Source: Kitasatospora aureofaciens (GTDB lineage Bacteria > Actinomycetota > Actinomycetes > Streptomycetales > Streptomycetaceae). Taken from it: 64,000 nucleotides of DNA. The stretch spans positions 54,245 through 118,244 of the forward strand of contig JODU01000022.1 in NCBI GenBank assembly GCA_000720845.1. The letters are read 5' to 3'. Positions within the stretch are counted from its first letter, which is position 1, and each line of letters begins with the position of its first letter. The position numbers were made by a program, and so were the translations under genes. The notes under the pieces were generated by a model. It did not search any database. It was not told where the DNA came from and worked only from the letters and a program-made list of their open reading frames with translations. Of the stretch, positions 25,768-34,080 are shown in pieces.

Positions 25768-27246
25768 CTACTTCTTCTTCGCGCCGCGCTTCTCGCGCAC
25801 CCGCACGGAGATGTGGATCGGCGTCCCCTCGAAGCTGAACTCCTCGCGCAGCCGGCGCTCGATGAAGCGCCGGTAGCCCGCCTCGATGAAGCCGGAGGCG
25901 AAGAGCACGAACCGCGGGGGCTTGGTGCCCGCCTGGGTGCCGAAGAGGATGCGCGGCTGCTTGCCGCCCCGCACCGGGTGCGGGTGGGCGGCGACCAGCT
26001 CGCCGAGGAAGGCGTTCAGCCGGCCCGTCGGGACCCGGGTCTCCCAGCCCGCCAGGGCGGTCTCGATGGCGGGGACGAGCTTCTCCATGTGCCGGCCGGT
26101 CTGCGCCGAGACGTTGACCCGCGGCGCCCACGCCACCTGGCCCAGCTCCGTCTCGATCTCCCGCTCCAGGTAGTAGCGGCGCTCCTCGTCGAGGGTGTCC
26201 CACTTGTTGTAGGCGACGACGATCGCGCGGCCCGCCTCGACGGCCATGGTGACGATCCGCTGGTCCTGCACCGAGATCGACTCGGAGGCGTCGATGAGGA
26301 TGACGGCCACCTCGGCCTTCTCGACGGCGGCGGCGGTGCGCAGCGAGGCGTAGTAGTCGGCGCCCTGCTGGAGGTGGACGCGCTTGCGGATGCCCGCCGT
26401 GTCGACGAACTTCCAGGTGACGCCGCCCAGCTCGATCAGCTCGTCGACCGGGTCGCGGGTGGTCCCGGCCAGTTCGTTGACGACGACGCGCTCCTCGCCG
26501 GCGACCTTGTTCAGCAGTGAGGACTTGCCGACGTTGGGGCGGCCGATCAGGGCGATGCGGCGCGGGCCGCCGACGGCGGCGCCGAAGGTCTGGGCCGGGG
26601 CCTCGGGCAGGGCCTCCAGGACCCGGTCCAGCATGTCGCCGGTGCCGCGGCCGTGCAGCGCGGAGACCGGGTGCGGCTCGCCGAGGCCCAGCGACCACAG
26701 GTAGGAGGCGTCCGCCTCGCCGCTCGGGCCGTCGACCTTGTTGGCGCACAGCACGACGGGCTTGCCGGCCTTGCGCAGCAGCCGGACGACCGCCTCGTCG
26801 GTGTCGGTGGCACCGACCTTGGCGTCCACGACGAAGACGACCGCGTCGGCGGCCTCGATGGCGTACTCGGCCTGGGCGGCGACGGAGGCGTCGATGCCCA
26901 GGACGTCCTGCTCCCAGCCGCCGGTGTCGACGACCTTGAAGCGGCGGCCCGCCCACTCGGCCTCGTAGGTGACGCGGTCGCGGGTGACGCCGGGCTTGTC
27001 CTCGACGACCGCCTCACGGCGGCCGATGATGCGGTTCACGAGGGTCGACTTGCCGACATTGGGGCGGCCGACGACGGCGAGGACGGGCAGCGGGCCGTGC
27101 CCGGCCTCCTCGATCGCGCCCTCGACCTCCTCGACGTCGAAGCCCTCTTCGGCGGCCAGCTCCATGAACTGCGCGTACTCGGCGTCGCCGAGCGCCCCGT
27201 GGTCGTGCTCCTCGCCCGAGCCCTCGGAGTGGATGTGGTCGTTCAT
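25768..27246 (-). CDS. der: Ribosome-assembly GTPase Der (EngA)
   Basis: A 492-residue protein with two tandem GTPase domains, required for 50S subunit assembly. Domain 1: G1 GRPNVGKST, G3 DTGG, G4 NKVD. Domain 2: G1 GRPNVGKSS, G3 DTAG, G4 NKWD. A KH-like C-terminal domain (LFASGFIEAGYRRFIERRLREEFSFEGTPIHISVR) follows, with a Lys-rich end RGAKKK. The acidic extension of about 55 residues before the first G1 is normal for actinobacteria. ATG 27246 begins it. It follows plsC-like and cmk on the same strand, a conserved order. Confidence 0.97.
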   Translation of the reverse strand: MNDHIHSEGSGEEHDHGALGDAEYAQFMELAAEEGFDVEEVEGAIEEAGHGPLPVLAVVGRPNVGKSTLVNRIIGRREAVVEDKPGVTRDRVTYEAEWAGRRFKVVDTGGWEQDVLGIDASVAAQAEYAIEAADAVVFVVDAKVGATDTDEAVVRLLRKAGKPVVLCANKVDGPSGEADASYLWSLGLGEPHPVSALHGRGTGDMLDRVLEALPEAPAQTFGAAVGGPRRIALIGRPNVGKSSLLNKVAGEERVVVNELAGTTRDPVDELIELGGVTWKFVDTAGIRKRVHLQQGADYYASLRTAAAVEKAEVAVILIDASESISVQDQRIVTMAVEAGRAIVVAYNKWDTLDEERRYYLEREIETELGQVAWAPRVNVSAQTGRHMEKLVPAIETALAGWETRVPTGRLNAFLGELVAAHPHPVRGGKQPRILFGTQAGTKPPRFVLFASGFIEAGYRRFIERRLREEFSFEGTPIHISVRVREKRGAKKK

Positions 27247-27319
27247 GAAGTCCGTACCTCGTTCATCGTGGTGATCGGTGGCGCACCCGGTACCGGGTGA
27301 TCCACTACTCAAGTGTCAC

Positions 27320-27982
27320 TCAGCGCCCGGTGAGGCGCCTGGCGTTTTCCAGGTGCGCGGTGAGCTGCTTCTGGATGCGTTCGGTGGCCTCGTCCAGGGC
27401 CTTGCGGGTGCGCCGCCCGCTGCCGTCGCCCGCGTCGAACGGCTCGCCGAAGACGACGTCGACGCGGGAGCGCAGCGGGGGCAGCGCCTTTATCAACCGT
27501 CCGGGACGGTCCGTGCTTCCCAGCACCGCGACCGGGACGATCGGCGCGCCGCTGCGCAGCGCGAAGTAGGCGAGCCCGGCGCGCAGCGAGGCGAAGTCTC
27601 CCTCGCCCCGGGTTCCCTCCGGGAAGATGCCCAGCACGCCGCCGTTCTCCAGCACGCCCAGCGCGCGGGCGATGGCCGTGCGGTCGGTCGAGTGGCGGTC
27701 CACCTCGACCTGGCCGATGCCGGTCAGGAAGCGTCCGAGCGGGCCGACGAACGCCTCCTTCTTGATCAGGAAGTGCGTCGGCCGGGGCGCTACGCCCATG
27801 ACCATCGGGCCGTCGATGTTGTGCGCGTGGTTGACGGCGTAGATCACCGGGCCGGTGGCCGGCACCCGCCAGGCGCCGAGCACGCGCGGCTTCCACAGCC
27901 CGTACATCAGGCCGACGCCGATGCGCCGGCCGACCTCGGCGCCCTGCTCGGAGGGGACGGGCGTTGCGGAGGATGCGGTCAC
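27320..27982 (-). CDS. 1-acyl-sn-glycerol-3-phosphate acyltransferase-like protein (PlsC family)
   Basis: A 220-residue acyltransferase. Motif I is NHAHNIDGPM (His-x4-Asp), motif III FPEGTRGEGD, and a later block is APIVPVAVLGS. PlsC enzymes acylate lysophosphatidic acid at the membrane. It begins at GTG 27982, overlapping the cmk stop as GTGA, so the two are translationally coupled. A cytidylate kinase-acyltransferase pair is common in actinobacteria. Glycerolipid synthesis is the presumed role; another acyl acceptor is possible. Confidence 0.88.
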   Translation of the reverse strand: MTASSATPVPSEQGAEVGRRIGVGLMYGLWKPRVLGAWRVPATGPVIYAVNHAHNIDGPMVMGVAPRPTHFLIKKEAFVGPLGRFLTGIGQVEVDRHSTDRTAIARALGVLENGGVLGIFPEGTRGEGDFASLRAGLAYFALRSGAPIVPVAVLGSTDRPGRLIKALPPLRSRVDVVFGEPFDAGDGSGRRTRKALDEATERIQKQLTAHLENARRLTGR

Positions 27983-28674
27983 TTCCCCGCCCGCTTCTCC
28001 TCGACGAGGGTGACGACGCACTCGATGACCTGCGGGAGGGTGAGGGCGGTGGTGTCCACCTCGACCGCGTCGCCGGCCTTGGCCAGCGGGGAGGTCTTGC
28101 GGCTGGAGTCGGCCGCGTCCCGCTTGATCAGGGCCTCGCGGGTGGCGTTGACGTCGGCGCCCTTCAGCTCGCCGCTGCGGCGGGCGGCGCGGGCCTCCGC
28201 CGAGGCGGTGAGGAAGATCTTCAGGTCGGCGTCCGGCAGCACGGTGGTGCCGATGTCGCGGCCCTCGACGACGATGCCGAGCGGCGCGGCGGCGGCGATG
28301 GTGCGCTGCAGCTCGGTGATCCGGGCGCGGACCTCCGGTACGGCGCTGACCGCGCTGACCTTGGAGGTGACCTCCTGGGTGCGGATCGGGCCGGCCACGT
28401 CCACGCCGTCGACCGTGATGGTCGGACCGGCCGGGTCGGTGCCGGAGACGATCTCGGGCTTGCCGGCCGCGGCGGCCACGGCGTGCGGGTCGTCGGTGTC
28501 GATGCCGTTGCTGACCATCCACCAGGTGATCGCCCGGTACTGGGCACCGGTGTCCAGGTAGCTCAGACCGAGCTGCGCGGCCACGGCCTTCGACGTGCTC
28601 GACTTGCCCGTGCCGGAGGGGCCGTCGATGGCGACAATCACGGCCGGGACGGTCGGGGCGGCGCCGTTTTCCAC
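27979..28674 (-). CDS. cmk: Cytidylate kinase
   Basis: A 231-residue NMP kinase phosphorylating CMP/dCMP. The P-loop is IDGPSGTGKSS, then YLDTGAQYRAITW (Cmk signature), GRDIGTTVLPDADLKIFLTAS and the LID-region arginines RRSGELKG...RDAADSSRKTSPL. The start is GTG 28674 with GGAAGG nine bases upstream. Its stop overlaps the acyltransferase start by four bases. It probably forms a unit with plsC and der. Confidence 0.95.
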   Translation of the reverse strand: MENGAAPTVPAVIVAIDGPSGTGKSSTSKAVAAQLGLSYLDTGAQYRAITWWMVSNGIDTDDPHAVAAAAGKPEIVSGTDPAGPTITVDGVDVAGPIRTQEVTSKVSAVSAVPEVRARITELQRTIAAAAPLGIVVEGRDIGTTVLPDADLKIFLTASAEARAARRSGELKGADVNATREALIKRDAADSSRKTSPLAKAGDAVEVDTTALTLPQVIECVVTLVEEKRAGK

Positions 28675-28808
28675 GAGGGGACACCTTCCTGGTGCGGTGC
28701 GGTGGGTGGTGTGCGGGACGCGAGCGCGTCCCGGACAAGGTTACCGGGCCCGCGGGACCCCTCTTACAGCCCTGCGCCGCACCCGCTGCGGCGCGACCGC
28801 CCTCGCGC

Positions 28809-29894
28809 TCACTGCCGGATCGCCCAGCCCCGTTCCTTCAGGGCCGCGGTGAGGACGGCGGCGGCCTTCGGCTCCACCATGAGCTGCACCAGACCCGCCT
28901 GCTGCCCGGTCGCGTGCTCGATCCGCACGTCCTCGATGTTGACCCCGGCCCGTCCGGCGTCCGCGAAGATGCGGGCCAGCTGGCCCGGCTGGTCGTCGAT
29001 GAGGACGGCCACCGTCTCGTAGGCCCGCGGGGCGGAGCCGTGCTTGCCGGGGACGCGGACCTGCCCGGCGTTGCCGCGCCGCAGCACCTCGGCGATGCCG
29101 GTGCCGCCCTCGCGGCGCTTGTCCTCGTCGGAGGACTGCAGGGCGCGCAGGGCCCGCACCGTCTCCTCCAGGTCGGCGGCGACATCGGTGAGCAGGTCGG
29201 CGACCGGCCCGGGGTTGGCGGAGAGGATGTCGATCCACATCCGGGGGTCGGAGGCGGCGATCCGGGTCACGTCGCGGATGCCCTGGCCGCACAGCCGTAC
29301 GGCGGCCTCCTCGGCGTGCTCCAGGCGCGCGGCGACCATGCTGGAGACCAGGTGGGGCATGTGGGAGACGAGGGCCACGGCGCGGTCGTGGGCGTCCGCG
29401 TCCATCACCACCGGCACCGCGCGGCAGTGCGAGACCAGCTCCAGGGCGAGGTTCAGCACCTCGGTGTCGGTGTCCCGGGTCGGGGTCAGCACCCAGGGAC
29501 GGCCCTCGAAGAGGTCGGCGGTGGCGGCCAGCGGGCCGGACTTCTCCCGGCCGGACATGGGATGGGTGCCGATGTACGCCGACAGGTCGAGGCCGCGCGC
29601 CTCCAGCTCCCGCCGGGGGCCGCCCTTGACGCTGGCCACGTCGATGTAGCCGCGGGCGGCGCCGCGGGCCATGGCGTCGGCCAGCACGTCGGCCACCAGG
29701 GCGGGCGGGGCGGCGACGATCGCGAGGTCGACCGGGCCGCCCGGGGCCTCGTCGGTGCCGGCGCCGAGCGCGGCGGCGGTGCGGGCCTGCTCGGGGTCGT
29801 GGTCGGCGAGGTGGACGGTGACGCCCCTCGCGGTGAGGGCGAGGGCGGCGGAGGTGCCGATGAGGCCCGTGCCGATGACGAGTGCGGTTCTCAC
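28809..29894 (-). CDS. tyrA: Prephenate dehydrogenase with C-terminal ACT domain
   Basis: A 361-residue NAD-dependent enzyme for tyrosine synthesis. The Rossmann motif is VIGTGLIGTSAALAL. The TyrA catalytic region has IGTHPMSGREKSGP (the conserved His of HPM) and SHMPHLVSSMVAARL. An ACT domain (VAVLIDDQPGQLARIFADAGRAGVNIEDVRIEH) forms the last 70 residues and probably gives amino-acid feedback. The start is GTG 29894, overlapping the aroH stop as GTGA. Chorismate mutase immediately upstream makes its substrate. Confidence 0.95.
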   Translation of the reverse strand: MRTALVIGTGLIGTSAALALTARGVTVHLADHDPEQARTAAALGAGTDEAPGGPVDLAIVAAPPALVADVLADAMARGAARGYIDVASVKGGPRRELEARGLDLSAYIGTHPMSGREKSGPLAATADLFEGRPWVLTPTRDTDTEVLNLALELVSHCRAVPVVMDADAHDRAVALVSHMPHLVSSMVAARLEHAEEAAVRLCGQGIRDVTRIAASDPRMWIDILSANPGPVADLLTDVAADLEETVRALRALQSSDEDKRREGGTGIAEVLRRGNAGQVRVPGKHGSAPRAYETVAVLIDDQPGQLARIFADAGRAGVNIEDVRIEHATGQQAGLVQLMVEPKAAAVLTAALKERGWAIRQ

Positions 29895-30253
29895 TGGGCG
29901 ATGTCCTTGCGCAGGGCCGCGGCGGCGCCGAGGTAGACGTGGGCGATCTCGGCGCGGGGCCGGTCGGACTCGATGTGGGCGAGAACACGCACGACGCGGG
30001 GCATGGCGCCCTCGACGTCCAGCTCCTGGGCGCAGATCAGCGGCACGTCGGTGATGCCGAGCCCGCGGGCCGCGGCGGCCGGGAAGTCGCTGTGCAGATC
30101 GGGGGTGGCGGTGAACCACAGGCTGATCAGGTCGTCGACCGTCAGGCCGTTGCGCTCCATCAGCGCCGTCAGCAGGGCCGCGACCTGCTCGTCCATGTGT
30201 CCGACCTCGTCCCGCTCCAGTTGGACGGCGCCCCGGACCGCTCGTACCGCCAC
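29891..30253 (-). CDS. aroH: Chorismate mutase, AroH class
   Basis: A 120-residue AroH-type (trimeric pseudo-alpha/beta barrel) chorismate mutase converting chorismate to prephenate. Signature parts are VRAVRGAVQLERDE at the N-terminus (active-site Arg), DDLISLWFTATPDLHSDFPAAAAR and CAQELDVEGAMPRVVRVL. The start is GTG 30253 with AAGGAG seven bases before. It is coupled to tyrA by a 4-base overlap, so the pair channels chorismate to tyrosine. Confidence 0.95.
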   Translation of the reverse strand: MAVRAVRGAVQLERDEVGHMDEQVAALLTALMERNGLTVDDLISLWFTATPDLHSDFPAAAARGLGITDVPLICAQELDVEGAMPRVVRVLAHIESDRPRAEIAHVYLGAAAALRKDIAQ

Positions 30254-30396
30254 GGCGATGCTCCTTGCTGGTGTTGCTGACGCGTGTATTGGTTCTTGGT
30301 CCGTCCAGCCTAGTCAGCCCGCCGCGTACCGGCCCGCGGCGCCCGTCTCCTGAGACGCTGGCCCCGCCGCTGGACCTTCTGCCCCGGAGTTGCGAC

Positions 30397-30801
30397 ATGA
30401 CCCACACCCCGACCCGCCGTACGGTCCTCCGCTGCACGGGCGCGGGCGCGGTGGCGCTCTGCGCGGGCTGCGGCGACGGGGACGGTGACGGCGGCTCCTC
30501 GGCCGTCTCGTCCGGCCGGGAACTGGCGGCCACCGGCGACGTCCCGGTCGGCGGCGGCAAGATCCTCACCGAGGAGAAGATCGTGGTGACCCAGCCGAAG
30601 GAGGGCGAGTTCAAGGCGTTCTCGGCGGTCTGCACCCACCAGGGCTGCGTCGTGTCGGACGTGCGGGACGGCACCATCGACTGCGCCTGCCACGACAGCA
30701 GGTTCGCCGTCGCCGACGGCTCGGTGGTGCGGGGCCCGGCGACGGAGCCGCTGCCCGGGAAGCGGATCACGGTGACGGGAAATTCGGTCCGCCTGGCGTG
30801 A
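30397..30801 (+). CDS. Rieske [2Fe-2S] lipoprotein with Tat signal
   Basis: A 134-residue exported protein. The N-terminus has RRTVLR (twin-arginine type) then a hydrophobic run ending in LCAGC, a likely lipobox. The Rieske cluster motifs CTHQGC and CACHDSRF (Cys-x-His and Cys-x2-His ligands) are intact, and the domain ends PLPGKRITVTGNSVRLA. It is a small stand-alone Rieske protein, not the qcrA subunit, which is larger. An extracytoplasmic electron-transfer role is inferred. ATG 30397 has GGAG seven bases upstream. The next gene follows after 22 bp. Confidence 0.9.
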   Translation: MTHTPTRRTVLRCTGAGAVALCAGCGDGDGDGGSSAVSSGRELAATGDVPVGGGKILTEEKIVVTQPKEGEFKAFSAVCTHQGCVVSDVRDGTIDCACHDSRFAVADGSVVRGPATEPLPGKRITVTGNSVRLA

Positions 30802-30823
30802 GCCGCCCGCGTACGCTCCCGCC

Positions 30824-31567
30824 ATGCGCCCCGAGACCCTGGTCCGCGACCACACGATCTACGCCTGTGTGATGGGTTCACGCGCCTTCGGACTGGCGAC
30901 GCGGGACAGCGACACGGACCGCCGGGGCGTCTTCCTCGCCCCGACGCCCCTGTTCTGGCGCTTCGAGAAGCCGCCGACGCACGTGGAGGGCCCGGCACGG
31001 GAGCAGTTCAGCTGGGAGCTGGAGCGCTTCTGCGAACTGGGCCTGCGGGCCAACCCGAACATCCTGGAGTGCCTGCACTCCCCGCTCGTGGAGTCCGCGG
31101 ACGACACCGGCCACGAACTGCTCGCCCTGCGCGACGCGTTCCTCTCCCGCCGGGCCCACGAGACGTTCACCCGCTACGCGCACGGCCAGCGCCACAAGCT
31201 CGACGCCCACGTGCGCACCCACGGCGCCCCGCGCTGGAAGCACGCGATGCACCTGCTGCGGCTCCTGACGAGCGCCCGCGATCTGCTGCGCACCGGCGTC
31301 CTGACGATCGACGTGGGCGAAGGGCGGGAGGCGCTGCTCGCCGTGAAGCGCGGCGAGGTGCCCTGGCCGGAGGTGGAGGCGCGGATGAACCGCCTGGCGC
31401 GGGAGGGCGAGGAGGCGGCCTCGCGCAGTCCGCTGCCGGCCGAACCGGACCGGCGCCGCGTCGAGGACTTCCTGGTCCGCACCCGCCGCGCCTCAGCGCT
31501 CCAGCCGGGTCCGTACGACGAAGTCGTGCAGGGCGTCGTACGCGGTGGGGGCGTCGGGGAGGGCTGA
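30824..31567 (+). CDS. Nucleotidyltransferase-like protein A (Pol-beta superfamily)
   Basis: A 247-residue protein whose N-terminus MGSRAFGLATRDSDTDRRGVFLAP holds the nucleotidyltransferase motif Gly-Ser...Asp-x-Asp. The following W-E-RF-ELGLRANPNILECLHSPL block and GQRHKLDAHVRTHGAPRWKHAMHLLRLL are shared with YcgL-type predicted nucleotidyltransferases. The conserved domain ends at VEDFLVRTRR; the last 23 residues run antisense into the end of the convergent homologue (overlap 31493-31567). TACGCT six bases before ATG 30824 suggests a leaderless mRNA. Substrate is unknown. Confidence 0.8.
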   Translation: MRPETLVRDHTIYACVMGSRAFGLATRDSDTDRRGVFLAPTPLFWRFEKPPTHVEGPAREQFSWELERFCELGLRANPNILECLHSPLVESADDTGHELLALRDAFLSRRAHETFTRYAHGQRHKLDAHVRTHGAPRWKHAMHLLRLLTSARDLLRTGVLTIDVGEGREALLAVKRGEVPWPEVEARMNRLAREGEEAASRSPLPAEPDRRRVEDFLVRTRRASALQPGPYDEVVQGVVRGGGVGEG

Positions 31568-32245
31568 CGCGGCCTGCGCCTCGTCCAGTACGGCGTGCAG
31601 CCGCTCCACGTCGGCCCGCACCCGCGCGTGGTCGACGCCTGCGTCCCCGTACTCCCGCTCCGCCTTGGCGGCGACCAGCTCGGGCAGGTACGCGGGAGCG
31701 GCGTCGACCTCCTCGCCGAGGGTCGGCAGGTGGGGCTGCACCTCTCCGGTGCGCATCAGGTGGATGCCGGTGAGGAGCACCCGGAAGGTGTACAGCAGCG
31801 GCTTCAGCTGTCCGGTCTTCTCGAACAGCCGCCACTGGGTCTGCGCGAACCCCCGGTAGTGGTGGGCGTGGTGGCCGGTGAGGACGCCGGGCGCGAATCC
31901 GGCCAGTTCCCGGTGTGCCTCGGTGGTGTGCACGACCAGCGGCGACAGCAGCTGCTCCAGCACATAGCCGTTGCGGCGGAGCATCAGCCGGACGAACTTG
32001 CGCAGGTCGTGCGTGACCAGGTCCATCTCGACGCCGTCCCGGTCCCACATCCGCGACCGCGTCTCCTCCGGCTCGTGGAGCCCGACGAGGTCGGCGGCGG
32101 GCAGCAGGTGCACGCCGCGCAGGTCCACGTCGGAGTCGCGGGAGGGGAAGCCGTAGAGGTGGGCGCCGGAGACGGTGGCGAACAGCACCGGGAAGGGCTG
32201 TTCGCCCACCACCGGAGCCAGGTCGATGTCCAGGGCGTCGATCAT
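31493..32245 (-). CDS. Nucleotidyltransferase-like protein B (Pol-beta superfamily)
   Basis: A 250-residue homologue of the convergent gene. VSGAHLYGFPSRDSDVDLRGVHLLPA gives the Gly-x-His/Ser...Asp-x-Asp metal site, followed by EMDLVTHDLRKFVRLMLRRNGYVLEQLLSPL and a C-terminal LHDFVVRTRLER that aligns with LVRTRR of protein A. It starts at ATG 32245, 4 bp after the ADP-ribosylglycohydrolase stop, so it belongs to the Nudix-ARH operon. A role in nucleotide or ADP-ribose-linked chemistry is suggested only by context. Confidence 0.82.
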   Translation of the reverse strand: MIDALDIDLAPVVGEQPFPVLFATVSGAHLYGFPSRDSDVDLRGVHLLPAADLVGLHEPEETRSRMWDRDGVEMDLVTHDLRKFVRLMLRRNGYVLEQLLSPLVVHTTEAHRELAGFAPGVLTGHHAHHYRGFAQTQWRLFEKTGQLKPLLYTFRVLLTGIHLMRTGEVQPHLPTLGEEVDAAPAYLPELVAAKAEREYGDAGVDHARVRADVERLHAVLDEAQAASALPDAPTAYDALHDFVVRTRLER

Positions 32246-32249
32246 GCGC

Positions 32250-33272
32250 TCAAGCGTCCCAGAGCGCTCCGAGGGCCAGCAGGTCGCCCCGGTACTCGAT
32301 GCGGTCGGCCCAGTCGGCCGGCCAGGCGTCGGCACCCAGGTGCGCGCCCGCGAAGGCGCCCGCGAGGCAGGCGATGGAGTCGGAGTCGCCGGAGGTGCAG
32401 GCGCCGCGGCGCAGGGCGGTGAGCGGCTCGTCGACGAAGAGCAGGAAGCACAGCAGCCCGGCCGCCATGGCCTCCTCGGCGACCCAGCCCTCACCGACGG
32501 CCAGACAGGGGTCGGTCTCCGGTGAGACGGAGCGCACCGCCTCCTGGAGCCGGTCGAGTGTCGCCAGGCACTCGTCCCAGCCGCGTGCGATGAAGTGCTC
32601 GGGCGTCGGGTCCTGGGCGCGGGTCCACAGGTCGCCGAGCCAGCGCTCGTGGTAGCGGATGCGGTTGTCGTAGGCGTAGGAGCGCAGCCGCCCGACCAGG
32701 CCGGTCGGCTCGGCCCCCTCGGCGAGCAGCCGCACGGCGTGCGCGGTGAGGTCGGAGGCGGCGAGCGCGGTGGGGTGCCCGTGCGTGAGCGCGGACTGCA
32801 ACTGGGCGGCGCCCGCGCGCTGTTCGTCGCTCAGGCCGGGGACCAGCCCGACCGGCGCGACGCGCATGTTGGCGCCGCAGCCCTTGGAGTGGATCTGGCT
32901 GGCGTCCTGCCAGGGGCGGTCCGGGGCCTTGAGGAGGTTGCAGGCTTTGAGGCAGGTGTTGCCCGGCGCCCGGTTGTTCTCCGGCGACTGGTACCAGTCG
33001 ACGAATTCCTCGCGCACAGGCCGCTCCATCCGCTTGGGACCGAGCAGGCCCCGCTCCATGGCCGTCCGCAGCCCCTTGCCCAGCGCCAGCGTCATCTGGG
33101 TGTCGTCGGTGACGATCGCGGGCCTGGGCAGCGCCATCTCCCGCCAGGGGCCGCACTTGGCGAGGATCGACGGGACGTCGTTGAACTCGGTGGGGAAGCC
33201 CAGCGCGTCGCCGAGGGCGAGGCCGGTGAGCGCTCCGGTGGCGGCGCGCTTGGTGCCTGGGGTCGTGGTCAT
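32250..33272 (-). CDS. ADP-ribosylglycohydrolase family protein (ARH/DraG)
   Basis: A 340-residue protein of the ARH/DraG fold, which cleaves ADP-ribose from proteins, nucleic acids or small molecules with two Mg2+. Metal-site motifs are GLALGDALGFPTEF, VTDDTQMTLAL and GDSDSIACLAGAFAGAHLG. ATG 33272 overlaps the stop of the upstream Nudix gene as ATGA; the downstream nucleotidyltransferase follows after 4 bp. This coupling suggests a joint role in ADP-ribose or NAD metabolism. Confidence 0.92.
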   Translation of the reverse strand: MTTTPGTKRAATGALTGLALGDALGFPTEFNDVPSILAKCGPWREMALPRPAIVTDDTQMTLALGKGLRTAMERGLLGPKRMERPVREEFVDWYQSPENNRAPGNTCLKACNLLKAPDRPWQDASQIHSKGCGANMRVAPVGLVPGLSDEQRAGAAQLQSALTHGHPTALAASDLTAHAVRLLAEGAEPTGLVGRLRSYAYDNRIRYHERWLGDLWTRAQDPTPEHFIARGWDECLATLDRLQEAVRSVSPETDPCLAVGEGWVAEEAMAAGLLCFLLFVDEPLTALRRGACTSGDSDSIACLAGAFAGAHLGADAWPADWADRIEYRGDLLALGALWDA

Positions 33273-33988
33273 GCGGGGCGTCCTTCCCGAGGGGTGCGCA
33301 GCAGGGGCGGGTGCAGGGTGGTGGCCGGACCGGCGCGGTACACGGCGGCGGGCTTGCCGCGGCCTCCGGTCAGGCGGGCGGCGCCCGGGACGGGCTCGAC
33401 GAAGCCGGGGGTGGCGAGGACCTTGCGCCGGAAGTTGGGCCGGTCCAGGGCCGTGCCCCACACCGTCTCGTAGACACCCTGCAACTCGCCGAGGGTGAAC
33501 TCGGCCGGGCAGAAGGCGGTGGCCAGGCAGGTGTACTCCAGCTTGGCGCCGACGCGGTCCCGGGCGTCGGCCAGGATCCGGTCGTGGTCGAAGGCCAGGC
33601 CCTGCGCCTTGTCGTACGGCATCCAGCAGGCCTCGGCCGCGTCACCGCCGCCCTGCGGTTCGGGAGGGTCCGGCAGCAGCGCGGCGAAGGCGACGGAGAC
33701 GACCCGCATCCGGGGGTCCCGGCCGGGTTCGCTGTAGGTCCGCAGCTGCTCCAGGTGCAGTCCGGTCACGTCCGCCAGGCCCGTCTCCTCCGCCAGCTCG
33801 CGCCGGGCCGCCTCCTCCGCCGACTCCTCGGGCAGCAGGAAGCCGCCGGGCAGTGCCCAGCGGCCCGCGTACGGCTCCTGGCCGCGTTCGACCAGCAGTA
33901 CGTGCAGCGCGCCCGCCCGCAGCGTGAGAACGGCGAGGTCGACGGTGACGGCGAAGGGTTCGAAAGCGTGCTTGTCGTAGCCGTGCAC
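33269..33988 (-). CDS. NrtR-like Nudix domain transcriptional regulator
   Basis: A 239-residue protein. A Nudix domain with an intact box (GFLLPEESAEEAARRELAEETGL) is followed by a winged-helix-like region: FTLGELQGVYETVWGTALDRPNFRRKVLATPGFVEP, the NrtR C-terminal pattern. NrtR proteins repress NAD-biosynthesis or ADP-ribose genes and respond to ADP-ribose. Retention of the full Nudix box leaves catalysis possible. The GTG start at 33988 lies at the edge of a long palindrome (33988-34041), probably its own operator. It is the first gene of the operon with the ADP-ribosylglycohydrolase and nucleotidyltransferase B. Confidence 0.85.
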   Translation of the reverse strand: MHGYDKHAFEPFAVTVDLAVLTLRAGALHVLLVERGQEPYAGRWALPGGFLLPEESAEEAARRELAEETGLADVTGLHLEQLRTYSEPGRDPRMRVVSVAFAALLPDPPEPQGGGDAAEACWMPYDKAQGLAFDHDRILADARDRVGAKLEYTCLATAFCPAEFTLGELQGVYETVWGTALDRPNFRRKVLATPGFVEPVPGAARLTGGRGKPAAVYRAGPATTLHPPLLRTPREGRPA

Positions 33989-34041
33989 GACCGGCCACCC
34001 CCTTAATAGTCACTGCGACTATAAAAGGGGGTGGCCGGTCG
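33988..34041. promoter_or_regulatory. Nested palindrome, probable autoregulatory operator of the NrtR-like gene
   Basis: Outer 17-bp arms (33988-34004 and 34025-34041) are exact reverse complements. They enclose an inner perfect dyad ATAGTCACTGCGACTAT (34006-34022). The region covers the expected promoter and ribosome site (AAGGGGGT) of the GTG at 33988. The inner dyad looks like a repressor site; the outer arms could also fold in RNA. Confidence 0.7.
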
Positions 34042-34080
34042 GCACAAGCCTCGTACGGGCGGGGTCGCCCGGCGATCCGC

